In this document: positions 25,124-33,639 of the stretch, piece by piece | Position numbering within the stretch: position 1 is the first letter of the stretch | Layout: each line of letters opens with the position of its first letter | From: Arcanobacterium haemolyticum | Lineage (GTDB): Bacteria; Actinomycetota; Actinomycetes; Actinomycetales; Actinomycetaceae | Assembly: GCA_021532125.1 (NCBI GenBank) | Contig: JADYUX010000002.1 | Span: 248,001-312,000 of the forward strand | Direction of reading: 5' to 3' | DNA length: 64,000 bases | The notes under the pieces: model-generated | What the model saw: only the letters and a program-made list of their open reading frames with translations | The model's database searches: none | Told to the model about the DNA's origin: nothing | Made by a program: the position numbers and the translations under genes

Positions 25124-26740
25124 TCACTCCGGCAGCTCGGGGAGAGACGATACGCCTTCCGCCGACACCTCGATCGTTGTCGTTACTCCAATCCTGCGAA
25201 GAAAATTGGAATCGTGGCTGACGACGAGGATCGCTCCTTTGTACGCATCGAGAGCTTGGGCAAGATGATCGACACTTCGCATATCCAGGTTGTTTGTCGG
25301 TTCGTCGAGGATAAGAAGTTCTGCGGCAGGTTCACTTAAGAGAATTGAGGCAAGAGCAACGCGGAATCGTTCTCCTCCTGAGAGCGCAGATACAGGAAGT
25401 TCGGCTATTGTCCCTCGAATGAGCAAACGAGCTAGGCCGTTGCGGATATCACCGTCGCTGCGCGCTGAGACCTTGGCAACGTTTGCCATTGCGTTCAGTC
25501 CCTCGTCGAGGTCGTCTCCCCGTTGTCTGAGGTATTTCACCCGGCGCACATGAGTCTGCACCTCCGGTAGGTGCCGAGCATATTTTCCTGGGCTAACCGC
25601 ACGGCCCTGACGAGCGCTTTCGTACAGTGCGTTGAGGAGAGTTGTTTTCCCTGCCCCATTCGCTCCGACAACGGCAATGCGTTCGGGGCCCTGAGCGACG
25701 ACCGGCCGCTCAGCAGAGATTGTGAAAATCTTGCGTCCTCCTGGTAGGCCGGGGTCTGGCAGCTCGACCGCAATGTGGTCGTCCTCCCGGAGACGGGCTT
25801 CGGCTTCGTTGAGACGCTTGTGTGCTTGTGCCATACGATCTTGGGCAACGGCTCGGTATTCACTTGCGGAGTTCTGAGCTTTTCTCGCGAGATTTCCTGC
25901 GATGATGCGGGGGATTCCGCCCTCACGCTGTGCCTTCTTTCCGGATGAGAGACGACGAGCTAGCTTTGTTTCCGCTTCGATACGCTGCCGCTTTTCGTTC
26001 TTCCATGCTTGTTTTGCTGATCGTGCTGCTTGGAGTGCCGCCTCTTGCTCTGACTCTATTGCGACTTCCCATTCGTCGTAATTTCCGCCGAAAAGTGTAA
26101 GATCGGCCGCCCGTAGTTCGGCGATAGCGTCCATGTGGTTGAGTAGTTCGCGGTCGTGGCTCACGACGACGAGGCTCCCGTTCCGCGTGTCGAGCAGCGC
26201 GATAAGGCGGGCGCGAGCGGAGCGATCGAGGTTGTTTGTCGGTTCGTCGAGGAGGAGGGTTGATGAGTGGCGAAGTGTCAGTCCTGTGATTGCAAGGAGG
26301 GTAGCTTCACCACCCGACAAGGTTGAGACTGGCCGGTCGAGGATAGCTGACGACATCTCTAGAGGCGCGAGTGCTTCGTCGATTCTGGACTCAATATCCC
26401 AGTTGTCACCAACAGCATCGAAGTCGGCTGGATCAATCGAACCGGACTCGATCCTCCGTAGAGCGTCAAGTGCACCGCGAACCCCAAGCAGGTCTGCCGC
26501 GGTATTGGTGCGCAACCAGGCGATATGCTGCGGTAGGTAGAGTGCTGTGTCATCACACGTGATGGAACCTGATGTCGGCACAAGCTCCCCGGCGATGAGG
26601 CGTAGTAGTGTCGATTTTCCTGTTCCGTTATCTCCGATGACTCCCGTCTTTCCGTGTGGGAGGTGAGCTGTGACATCTCGCAGAACTGATGTGCCATCCG
26701 GCCAGGAATACGACAGGTGCGATAAAACTACGGTAGACAT
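25124..26740 (-). CDS. ABC-F family ATPase
   Basis: A 538-residue protein with two nucleotide-binding domains and no membrane segment. Domain 1 has Walker A GDNGTGKST, signature LSGGE and DEPTNNLD; domain 2 has GANGAGKTT, LSGGE and DEPTNNLD. The domains are joined by a charged helical linker (about residues 225-310). This is the ABC-F architecture of ribosome-associated factors, which include antibiotic-resistance proteins and translation factors such as EttA. The start ATG 26740 follows AAGGGG with 7-base spacing, but that site is locked in a predicted stem (26741-26809). A MarR-type regulator gene lies upstream in the same direction. Resistance is suggested by context, not proven. Confidence 0.9.
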   Translation of the reverse strand: MSTVVLSHLSYSWPDGTSVLRDVTAHLPHGKTGVIGDNGTGKSTLLRLIAGELVPTSGSITCDDTALYLPQHIAWLRTNTAADLLGVRGALDALRRIESGSIDPADFDAVGDNWDIESRIDEALAPLEMSSAILDRPVSTLSGGEATLLAITGLTLRHSSTLLLDEPTNNLDRSARARLIALLDTRNGSLVVVSHDRELLNHMDAIAELRAADLTLFGGNYDEWEVAIESEQEAALQAARSAKQAWKNEKRQRIEAETKLARRLSSGKKAQREGGIPRIIAGNLARKAQNSASEYRAVAQDRMAQAHKRLNEAEARLREDDHIAVELPDPGLPGGRKIFTISAERPVVAQGPERIAVVGANGAGKTTLLNALYESARQGRAVSPGKYARHLPEVQTHVRRVKYLRQRGDDLDEGLNAMANVAKVSARSDGDIRNGLARLLIRGTIAELPVSALSGGERFRVALASILLSEPAAELLILDEPTNNLDMRSVDHLAQALDAYKGAILVVSHDSNFLRRIGVTTTIEVSAEGVSSLPELPE

Positions 26741-26820
26741 GATTTAGCCCCTTGTAGATCAACCTCTTTATTGATTCGAAATGCGGCGCTCAGTGCGCCG
26801 GGCTAAATCTCACATTGATC
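26741..26820 (-). promoter_or_regulatory. Structured leader RNA sequestering the ABC-F ribosome site
   Basis: In the transcript a perfect 10-bp stem (GAUUUAGCCC, 26809-26800, with GGGCUAAAUC, 26750-26741) ends directly at the AUG and covers part of the Shine-Dalgarno AAGGGG. It encloses two small hairpins: GGCGC/GCGCC (26785-26799) and AUCAA/UUGAU (26758-26775), making a three-way junction. An alternative 6-bp pairing of upstream GAUCAA (26815-26820) with UUGAUC (26757-26762) excludes the second hairpin. This layout suggests translational control. Confidence 0.6.
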
Positions 26821-26979
26821 GAATTCGTACCTTTCACAGGGAATCTCAACAGCGACTTACTCTATCGGTATCAGACGGACATGTCGATGCGACATGATGA
26901 GCGTCACTTCTGCGGTGGTACAAGAATCGGTGGGCACATCACGATATGCCCAGCGATCCGTCAGTGTGGGGGAGTGCTG

Positions 26980-27576
26980 TTACTCCGTTTCAGATTCTTG
27001 CAGTGGATCAGCGGGGCAGGAGTTTTCTGCCACAGGGTCGGCCGGACACGGATCTGCCGGGCAGGAATCGTCTTGCACAGGGTCGGCCGGGCAGGAATCG
27101 GCGCGTGAAATGACCAACTTACCTTCGGGATCAAGGGTACGAAGAATTGCGAGGCACACATTCGCGAGTTCCCCAACTCCGTCACCTGGTAGATCTTCAA
27201 GACCTGAGAGGATGAGACGGCGGGTTATCTGAGCGTAGATGGGTGCCGCTTCAGCTTGGAGTTCGTACCCGTTACTCGTCAAGATCGCGTTCGTCGCGCG
27301 GCGATCTAGTGAACATGTTTCGCGACGAAGTAGTCCACGCCCTTCGAGCGAGGATACGACTCGTGAGAGTCGAGGCAAGGTGGCGTTAGTTTTCGATGCG
27401 AGAGCAGATAGACGCATGGAGCCGCCACGCTCAACAAGTGCCTCAAGGAGCGTGTATTCAAATGCAGTGAGGCCCACCCTGGCTAGCTCGTGATCGAGTG
27501 CCGTCGGAAGTAGCTCAAGGAGAGCGTGCAGACGCGCGATGGCAACCCGCTCTGAGTAAGATAATTCGTTTGACAC
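26980..27576 (-). CDS. MarR-family regulator with Cys-Pro-Ala-Asp-Pro repeat tail
   Basis: 198 residues. Residues about 1-150 are a standard MarR winged helix (LTAFEYTLLEALVERGGSMRLSALASKTNATLPRLSRVVSSLEGRGLLRRE, then a D-R wing). The last 40 residues are unusual: four CPADP motifs in an acidic, low-complexity tail ending LQESETE. The tail is encoded by near-identical DNA units. The start is GTG 27576. MarR proteins usually repress efflux or stress genes and respond to small molecules or oxidation; the cysteines may bind metal or sense redox state, or the tail may be incidental. The ABC-F gene lies downstream on the same strand and is a candidate target. Confidence 0.85.
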   Translation of the reverse strand: MSNELSYSERVAIARLHALLELLPTALDHELARVGLTAFEYTLLEALVERGGSMRLSALASKTNATLPRLSRVVSSLEGRGLLRRETCSLDRRATNAILTSNGYELQAEAAPIYAQITRRLILSGLEDLPGDGVGELANVCLAILRTLDPEGKLVISRADSCPADPVQDDSCPADPCPADPVAENSCPADPLQESETE

Positions 27577-27600
27577 GACGAGAATTATATACCGGTAAAT
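27577..27600 (-). promoter_or_regulatory. Promoter of the MarR gene, possibly leaderless
   Basis: A consensus TATAAT (27589-27584 on the minus strand) lies 7 bases before the GTG start, so transcription would begin at or next to the start codon. It partly overlaps the end of an 8-bp palindrome TACCGGTA (27590-27597), a likely operator for autoregulation. Confidence 0.55.
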
Positions 27601-28231
27601 AGGCCCTGTGGCCGTATCTCCACGTCAAAATATCTTTTTTGGTATGGACTCACCACATAGTGTAGATATGCACTTACCGTAAAATGTTGGTATTTCGGTT
27701 TTCGGCGTGCAGAATCACAAGGATTGTGTTAGGCCAAGAAAGAATATTCCCCGTTTTCCCCTTGGGTGAATTTTTGTCGGAAACGGGATCCACTATCTTT
27801 CCTTAGCCGCGCAGCGAACTCAACTCTCGCTACATTACGCCACTTGCGAGAATGCGAAACCTCTCCAAGCGTCACAGTCATGCTAGATCGACCCACGATC
27901 ACAAGCATCACAGTTATTCTCACAATTCACTCACGAATCCCAGATGTAGCATGGTTTCCTAACGCTTCATTTACGCATGGATGTTACGCACCTCAGCACC
28001 ACATACCGCCGATATTTATATATATGCATCGATTTCGTTACATATTCATTACGAGTCAATAAAATTGTGCGAGATATCTTTACACGTCGTATTTTTTTCA
28101 CGCACCGCCTCCTATTTCCACACGGCATCGGTACAGGATGAACGATGGCCCTCCGAGCCCCATCCGGCCACAGCGTCAAGCAGTGCTCCAACGCAGCCCA
28201 TCTTCGTCATCGTTCGTGACAAAATGGCCTT
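27601..28231. other. AT-rich intergenic region between marR-type gene and pepN
   Basis: About 630 bases, locally low in G+C (for example around 28000-28100) compared with neighbouring genes. Only short or unsupported frames occur on either strand, and none has a ribosome site plus family resemblance. It must contain the pepN promoter. I see no RNA gene or repeat array. Confidence 0.5.
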
Positions 28232-30706
28232 ATGACTTCAGCAAACCTCACCAGAGAAGAAACGGCCCACCGCTCAGCTCACCACACTCTTCATACGATC
28301 GACGTCGATCTTGACCTCACAGGCGCACCGGATCGGAACCAACCGGGGTTCCCAACCACCACTACCTTGACCTTCGACTCGACGGAATCCTCCACGTGGC
28401 TCGACTTCATTGGCCTTGACGTCAAATCCGTGACCGTCAACGGCACCGACATCCCTGTCTCGTGGGATGGCGCACGCATCGCTCTCACAGGCTTGACGGA
28501 TACCAACACGGTCGTCGTTACAGCTGTCGGCGCTTACAGCCGAAGCGGTGAGGGACTCCACCGTTTCCATGATCCGGCAGACAACCAGACATACCTCTAC
28601 ACACAGTACGAGCCAGCCGATTCTCGACGAGTCATGGCATGTTTCGAACAGCCGGACATGAAAGGCGAAGTCGCATTTACCGTCTCGGCTCCAGAAGAAT
28701 GGCTCGTCCTAGCCAACGGTGCACAGACCAACACGAGCATCGCAGACGGAATCCAGACGTCGTCCTTCGCCCGCACCAAACCCCTGTCGAGTTACATCAC
28801 CGCGGTCGCGGCGGGTCCCTACTATCGAGTCACCGATTCATGGAAACGCGGCGACCTCGAGATTCCCCTCTCAGTAGCCTGCCGAGCATCCCTAGCCGAC
28901 CACTTTGATGCCGCAGAACTCATCGCCATCACAAAGCAAGGTCTTGACTTCTACGCCGACGCCTTCGACTTCCCCTACCCGTGGGGGAAGTACGACCAAA
29001 TCTTCGTCCCCGAATACAACCTCGGTGCCATGGAAAATCCGGGGCTCGTCACCTTCAACGAAAAATTCGTCTTCCGTGGCGCAGCAACAGATGCCCAGTA
29101 TGAAGGCCGCGCAAACACAATGCTTCACGAAATGGCACACATGTGGTTCGGGGATCTCGTGACGATGAAGTGGTGGGACGATCTCTGGCTCAAGGAATCA
29201 TTCGCCGACTACATGGGTTCCCACGCTCTTGCCGTCGCAACGCGCTTCTCGCAAGCTTGGGTAACTTTCGCCAATTCGCGCAAAGCCTGGGCCTACACCC
29301 AGGACCAACTTCCAACCACGCACCCCATCGTTGCCGACATTCCCGACCTCGAAGCCGCCAAACTCAACTTCGATGGAATCACCTACGCGAAGGGCGCTGC
29401 TGTTCTCAAACAGTTGGCAGCCTTCGTCGGCGAAGAACAATTCTTCGAGGGCGCGCGGCGCTACTTCAAGGCACACGCGTTTGGAAACACGACGCTCAAC
29501 GATTTCCTTGTCGAACTCGAAGCGGCGTCCGGGCGGGATATGCGCGCCTGGGCAGCAGCGTGGCTGCAGACGAGCGGTATGTCGACAATTTCCTTCGATT
29601 CGGAGACACGTCAGATCGTCCAAACCGACCCTCGTCCACACACGTTAAACGTCGGTCTCTACTCCTATACCGACGGGAATCTCGAGAAGGCCGAAAATCG
29701 TCGTATCGACCTCGTTCATGAACGCACACCGATCGATCTACCGGACGCAGATCTCATTCTCATCAACGACGACGATCTCACTTTCGCAAAGGTGCGTCTC
29801 GACGAACGCTCGCTTGAAACCGCTCAGCGCTCGTTGTCTGCCCTTCCCACCGATATGTCGCGCGGACTCGTCTGGTCGGCGCTCTGGAATGCAACGCGGG
29901 ACGGCCTCCTACCTGCTGAAACGTACCTCTCCATTGTCGCCGACCATGCAGCCGTGGAATCGAATGTCGGGATTCTCAGCGTCGTTCTTGCGCACGCCTC
30001 CTACGCCGTGGAGCATTACACCCCATCCGCTGATGTGCCTGCAGCCCGCCGATCCTGGCTCGACACCACCTGGGATGGATTGTCCACGACTTCCGGCGAC
30101 TGCCAGCTCGCGTGGGCACGAGCCTTTGCCTCAGCAGCAACGACCGACGATCATCGCGCTGACTACATCGCCGCCCTCCTCGCCGGCGACGCGGAGCTTC
30201 CTGGAACACTCGCGCTCGACGACTCACTACGCTGGCTCTTCGTCGAAGCCCTCGCCGCAACCGGCCACATGAGCGTCGAGGCCATTCATGCCGAAGCGCT
30301 AAGCGACAACACAGCGAGCGGCAAAACAAACGAGCTGCTGGCGCTCTCGTCACTCCCAGAACGAGCCGTACGCGAAGCCGCGTGGGAGCGCGCGTGGAAC
30401 GACGAATCCCTTTCCAACGAGCACCTCTCAGCCGTCATCGAAGGTGTCAAGGCAGGCGGCCGGCGTGACCTTATAGCCTCACTCGATAACTCGTATTTCG
30501 AGCGAATCACTGAGGTGTGGTCAAGCAAGTCCATCGAAATGGCTCGCCGTCTGGTGCGTGACGCATTCCCTGCGAGCGAGACGACAGACCTCGTCGACAC
30601 GTGGCTTGAGAATCACCCGAAAGCTCCGGGCGCGCTTCGTCGCCTCGTCATCGAACAACGCGACAACCTTGCGCGCGACATCCGCGTGCGCGCCAGCATG
30701 AAGTGA
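28232..30706 (+). CDS. pepN: Aminopeptidase N (M1 family)
   Basis: An 824-residue zinc metallopeptidase that removes N-terminal residues from peptides. The substrate motif GAMEN is near residue 264 and the zinc motif HEMAH near 299, followed by the third ligand in KESFADY. The rest is the long helical C-terminal domain of actinobacterial PepN (ERAP1-like). Size is typical of the family. No signal peptide, so cytosolic. No clear Shine-Dalgarno is seen before ATG 28232. Confidence 0.96.
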   Translation: MTSANLTREETAHRSAHHTLHTIDVDLDLTGAPDRNQPGFPTTTTLTFDSTESSTWLDFIGLDVKSVTVNGTDIPVSWDGARIALTGLTDTNTVVVTAVGAYSRSGEGLHRFHDPADNQTYLYTQYEPADSRRVMACFEQPDMKGEVAFTVSAPEEWLVLANGAQTNTSIADGIQTSSFARTKPLSSYITAVAAGPYYRVTDSWKRGDLEIPLSVACRASLADHFDAAELIAITKQGLDFYADAFDFPYPWGKYDQIFVPEYNLGAMENPGLVTFNEKFVFRGAATDAQYEGRANTMLHEMAHMWFGDLVTMKWWDDLWLKESFADYMGSHALAVATRFSQAWVTFANSRKAWAYTQDQLPTTHPIVADIPDLEAAKLNFDGITYAKGAAVLKQLAAFVGEEQFFEGARRYFKAHAFGNTTLNDFLVELEAASGRDMRAWAAAWLQTSGMSTISFDSETRQIVQTDPRPHTLNVGLYSYTDGNLEKAENRRIDLVHERTPIDLPDADLILINDDDLTFAKVRLDERSLETAQRSLSALPTDMSRGLVWSALWNATRDGLLPAETYLSIVADHAAVESNVGILSVVLAHASYAVEHYTPSADVPAARRSWLDTTWDGLSTTSGDCQLAWARAFASAATTDDHRADYIAALLAGDAELPGTLALDDSLRWLFVEALAATGHMSVEAIHAEALSDNTASGKTNELLALSSLPERAVREAAWERAWNDESLSNEHLSAVIEGVKAGGRRDLIASLDNSYFERITEVWSSKSIEMARRLVRDAFPASETTDLVDTWLENHPKAPGALRRLVIEQRDNLARDIRVRASMK

Positions 30707-30727
30707 CGCTTGCTCACAACGACGATT

Positions 30728-30760
30728 GTGGGCCTTGCTGTTCCTTGCGGCAAGGCCCAC
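30728..30760 (+). terminator. Hairpin after pepN
   Basis: GTGGGCCTTG pairs perfectly with CAAGGCCCAC around 13 bases, between pepN and the NIF3 gene. Confidence 0.6.
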
Positions 30761-30779
30761 CTCACACGGAGGGGAACAT

Positions 30780-31565
30780 ATGCCAGTCACCGTAGGAGAC
30801 GTAGTCCGCTGCATGGAGGAGATCTTTCCTCCCGATCAGGCTGAAGCATGGGACAGCGTGGGCCTCACGATCGGCGACCCAAGCTGGACTGTTCGCACGA
30901 TCGCCTTCGCCGTCGATCCGTGCGAAGCAAGTGTTAATGAAGCGATGGAACGCGGTGCCGATATTCTCATCACGCATCATCCGTTGTACCTGCGCGGCAC
31001 TCATTCTGTTGCGGCTACATCAGCCAAAGGAAGATGGACGACACGACTCATTGAGTCACGTATCGCGCAGTTCAGCGCCCACACGAACGCCGACGTCGTC
31101 GCATCGACTCATGCACTCGCCGAGCCTTTAGGAATCACACTTGAACGTCCTCTCGATCGCGAGACGGGTATCGGGGGAGTCGGCGTCGTGGGGGATCCAT
31201 GCACGTTGCGTGAGTTTGCGCAGAGAGTTTCCCGTGTTCTCCCGCGGGTACCGGCAGGTATTCTCGTTGGCGGTGATCTTGAACGCCGCATTGAACGAGT
31301 GGCAATCTGCTCAGGGGCGGGCGATTCTCTCCTCGCGGAGGCGAAAGCAAGTGGCGCCGATGTCTACATGACAGCAGATCTACGGCACCACCCCGCAACC
31401 GATCACCTCTGGGATGATGGATGCGCGCTCATTAACATGACGCACTGGGCGAGCGAATGGCCACTTCTTACGCTCATGCGCCGGCGCCTCGAAGCGATCC
31501 TTGGCGACGAGATCGAGTACTACGTCTCAGAGATTCCTTCCGATCCGTGGAGCTTACGAATCTGA
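30780..31565 (+). CDS. NIF3-family dinuclear-metal protein
   Basis: 261 residues of the NIF3/YbgI (DUF34) family, which forms hexamers with a two-metal centre. Metal-binding stretches are seen in LITHHPLYLRG, AHTNADV and the C-terminal TADLRHHPATDH with MTHWASEWP. The start is ATG 30780 with GGAGGGG in front. The family is widespread but lacks a settled function. The order NIF3, zinc-ribbon protein, YaaA, rnpB is a recurrent actinobacterial arrangement. Confidence 0.9.
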   Translation: MPVTVGDVVRCMEEIFPPDQAEAWDSVGLTIGDPSWTVRTIAFAVDPCEASVNEAMERGADILITHHPLYLRGTHSVAATSAKGRWTTRLIESRIAQFSAHTNADVVASTHALAEPLGITLERPLDRETGIGGVGVVGDPCTLREFAQRVSRVLPRVPAGILVGGDLERRIERVAICSGAGDSLLAEAKASGADVYMTADLRHHPATDHLWDDGCALINMTHWASEWPLLTLMRRRLEAILGDEIEYYVSEIPSDPWSLRI

Positions 31566-31570
31566 CTGAG

Positions 31571-31599
31571 AGGGCGACGACCACCTGGGCCGTCGCCCT
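31571..31599 (+). terminator. Hairpin after the NIF3 gene
   Basis: AGGGCGACG pairs with CGTCGCCCT around 11 bases, just past the stop codon. Confidence 0.55.
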
Positions 31600-31657
31600 T
31601 GTCTTTCGTTAGTTGCTGTTCACGATTCTGCGACGTGTGCCACTTTCCGATAAAGTC

Positions 31658-32398
31658 ATGACTATGGCACAGGCACCGCATGCAGACCAGCTCATTCTCC
31701 TTGATGTCGCCGATCTTGACGCTCGTATAGCTCGTCTTGAACGCGACAACAGGAAGCATCCATTGCGGGAGAAGCTCGGCGCCCTTTTAAATTCGACTGC
31801 GGCTAAAGCACGAGAAATTGAGGGGGCTAAGGGCGAGCTTGAAGCGGCACGCGGGCGCCTAGCAGCAGCCGAACGTTCCTCTGGGGCACTTCAAGCACAA
31901 ATTTCAGATAAGGACGAGAAACTCAATTCGGGCATCGGGCTTACATCCCGTGATCTGCTCGTCCTCCAAGATGAAATTGCGGCGCTGCGAATCCAGCTCG
32001 ATCAGGCCTCCGATGAGGAATTTAACGCGCTCGATGCCGTCGAAAACGCGGAAGGCGCAATCGCTCGCCTCCAAAATGAACTGAGTGAACTCACAGATCA
32101 GACACTGAAAGATCGAGCTGCCCTTGAGGACGCGGTCACGATTATTCTCGCTGATCAGAATGAACTTCGCGCGAAGAGAGAAGCCCTCTACGCGCCGCTA
32201 GCAGACAATCTGAAAAAGATATACGAGCACTCTCGCGCGAGTGGCGGGTACGCCGTCATGGCTCTCATGCCTAACGGCCAGACAGGGCAGGGCGTAGTGC
32301 TCTCACCCGTTGAAGTCGCACAGATACGCGCGCTTCCCGAGGATGAGATCTACCTCTCGGAAGATTATGACGCCATCGTTGTGCGAGTCGACGCTTGA
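31658..32398 (+). CDS. Coiled-coil protein related to C4-type zinc-ribbon family, cysteines lost
   Basis: A 246-residue protein: a long antiparallel coiled coil (about residues 15-175) and a C-terminal region corresponding to the zinc-ribbon hairpin of the actinobacterial family next to NIF3. In that family two CxxC pairs bind zinc, but here the matching segment (MALMPNGQTGQGVVLSPVEV through EIYLSEDYDAIVVR) has no cysteine. The fold may be kept without metal, or the gene may be drifting. ATG 31658 is chosen, with 31664 as alternative. Function of the family is unknown; its position after NIF3 is conserved. Confidence 0.8.
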   Translation: MTMAQAPHADQLILLDVADLDARIARLERDNRKHPLREKLGALLNSTAAKAREIEGAKGELEAARGRLAAAERSSGALQAQISDKDEKLNSGIGLTSRDLLVLQDEIAALRIQLDQASDEEFNALDAVENAEGAIARLQNELSELTDQTLKDRAALEDAVTIILADQNELRAKREALYAPLADNLKKIYEHSRASGGYAVMALMPNGQTGQGVVLSPVEVAQIRALPEDEIYLSEDYDAIVVRVDA

Positions 32399-32407
32399 CG
32401 ACGAAGG

Positions 32408-33109
32408 TTATTCGACGACGAGTTCGAGTGTGCGTTGGTTTTTTACCTGCGTCATATGAAGATCGGTCACATGCTCGACGCTTCGCGCCACATCGGCCAC
32501 CTCGTCGCTCCCAGAGTCGAGAAGTGCTCGCGTGAGTAGCCCTCGATAAAACTTCGCCATGTGCGAGATTACTTTCCCGTCCGTGTCGCGTACCTTCACC
32601 TGCCACCACGGACCACGCGGTTTCCACACCTGGTAGACACCCGAACGCATATCGACCACAGCGTCGTCGTTAAGAAACTCAGTACTGGCGGCAAATGTTC
32701 GACGCCATAGGCTCGCTACGGAGCCCAATACTGGAAGCTTCACTCCCATGGACAACCGATAGGCCGGTATCTTGTCCTCACCGGTCGTTGCTCCGAAAAG
32801 GCCAGAAAAGATCACGACGTCGTCACCGGGGCGAAGCTGTGCCGCCTCGTAAAGCACGCCCGTATAGACCTCTCGCGCTGGTGCGCATGGCATATCGAAA
32901 AGCTCTCTTTGCGCCTCTACCTCCGTAGCGATTTTCGAGCCAACACCTAAGAGCGCAAGAGCATCATCTGAAGCCGAAACATCGATGAGTTCATCTGCCA
33001 CCTGACGGCGCACAGTATTCAAGCCGGGCCACGCTAAGGAATCAAAATCTAGGGGAGTACCCGTGGAAGGCGGCGTTTTACCTTCGGAGGGAGGGAGCAA
33101 AATGTGCAT
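32408..33109 (-). CDS. yaaA: YaaA family protein (peroxide stress / DUF328)
   Basis: 233 residues with the YaaA opening (MHILLPPSEGKTPP), the VYTGVLYEA segment, IFSGLFGAT and RLSMGVKLP, and the C-terminal ISHMAKFYRGLLTRALL. In E. coli, YaaA lowers intracellular free iron during hydrogen peroxide stress and binds DNA. The start MHILL is chosen by family; MIRMHILL (33118) is possible. It converges on the zinc-ribbon-like gene with 9 bases between stops and no visible terminator. Confidence 0.9.
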   Translation of the reverse strand: MHILLPPSEGKTPPSTGTPLDFDSLAWPGLNTVRRQVADELIDVSASDDALALLGVGSKIATEVEAQRELFDMPCAPAREVYTGVLYEAAQLRPGDDVVIFSGLFGATTGEDKIPAYRLSMGVKLPVLGSVASLWRRTFAASTEFLNDDAVVDMRSGVYQVWKPRGPWWQVKVRDTDGKVISHMAKFYRGLLTRALLDSGSDEVADVARSVEHVTDLHMTQVKNQRTLELVVE

Positions 33110-33212
33110 ACGGATCATCGTAATGGAGGGCGTCTGCTTCATTCAGTACGTCACGCAGGTGCAGGTCGGGAGGCACACAAGTCATGAGCAGTGCTCAGTG
33201 GTAAGATCTAGC

Positions 33213-33582
33213 TCGCGAATGAGTCGGCTAGGCGGCCGCGTGGCTTTCGAGCCCCGAGGAACGTCCGGGCTCCGTAGGGAACGGTGGTGGGTAACACCCA
33301 CCCGAGGTAACTCGCGGGATAGCGCCACAGAAAACAGACCGCCGACGCTCGTCAGAGCGTTCGGTAAGGGTGAAACGGCGGTGTAAGAGACCACCGCATT
33401 CCAGGTGACTGGGATGGCATGGCAAGCCCCACCGGGAGCAAGGTCAGACAGCGCGCGTAGGCGTCCCGTTTAGCGTGCGGGTGGACTGCTTGAGGCTCGC
33501 GGTAACGCGAGTCCTAGATGGATGGTCGCCGCTGCTCGCGTGAGCAGAACAAAACCCGGCGTACAGGCCGGCTCATTCGCCC
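33213..33582 (+). ncRNA. rnpB: RNase P RNA (bacterial class A)
   Basis: The conserved core is readable: GAGGAACGTCCGGGCTCC near the 5' side, CGCCACAGAAAACAGACCGCC, GGTAAGGGTGAAACGGCGG and the 3' core ACAAAACCCGGCGTACAGGC. The 5' end (GCGAATGAGTCGGC, from 33215) pairs with the 3' end (GCCGGCTCATTCGC, to 33580) as helix P1, which fixes the boundaries to within a few bases. This is the catalytic RNA that matures tRNA 5' ends. A strong terminator follows at once. Confidence 0.96.
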
Positions 33583-33583
33583 A

Positions 33584-33618
33584 GCACGGTAGGCGATCAT
33601 TATTGACGCCTACCGTGC
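33584..33618 (+). terminator. Terminator of rnpB
   Basis: A perfect 12-bp stem (GCACGGTAGGCG and complement) with an 11-base loop immediately after RNase P RNA, also placed to stop transcription from the convergent map gene. Confidence 0.8.
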
Positions 33619-33639
33619 GGTCTTACGGCGTTCATGTTC

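Noticed and set aside
27766-28062. A 98-codon plus-strand frame in the AT-rich gap before pepN
   Set aside because: No ribosome site, odd composition and no resemblance to known proteins.
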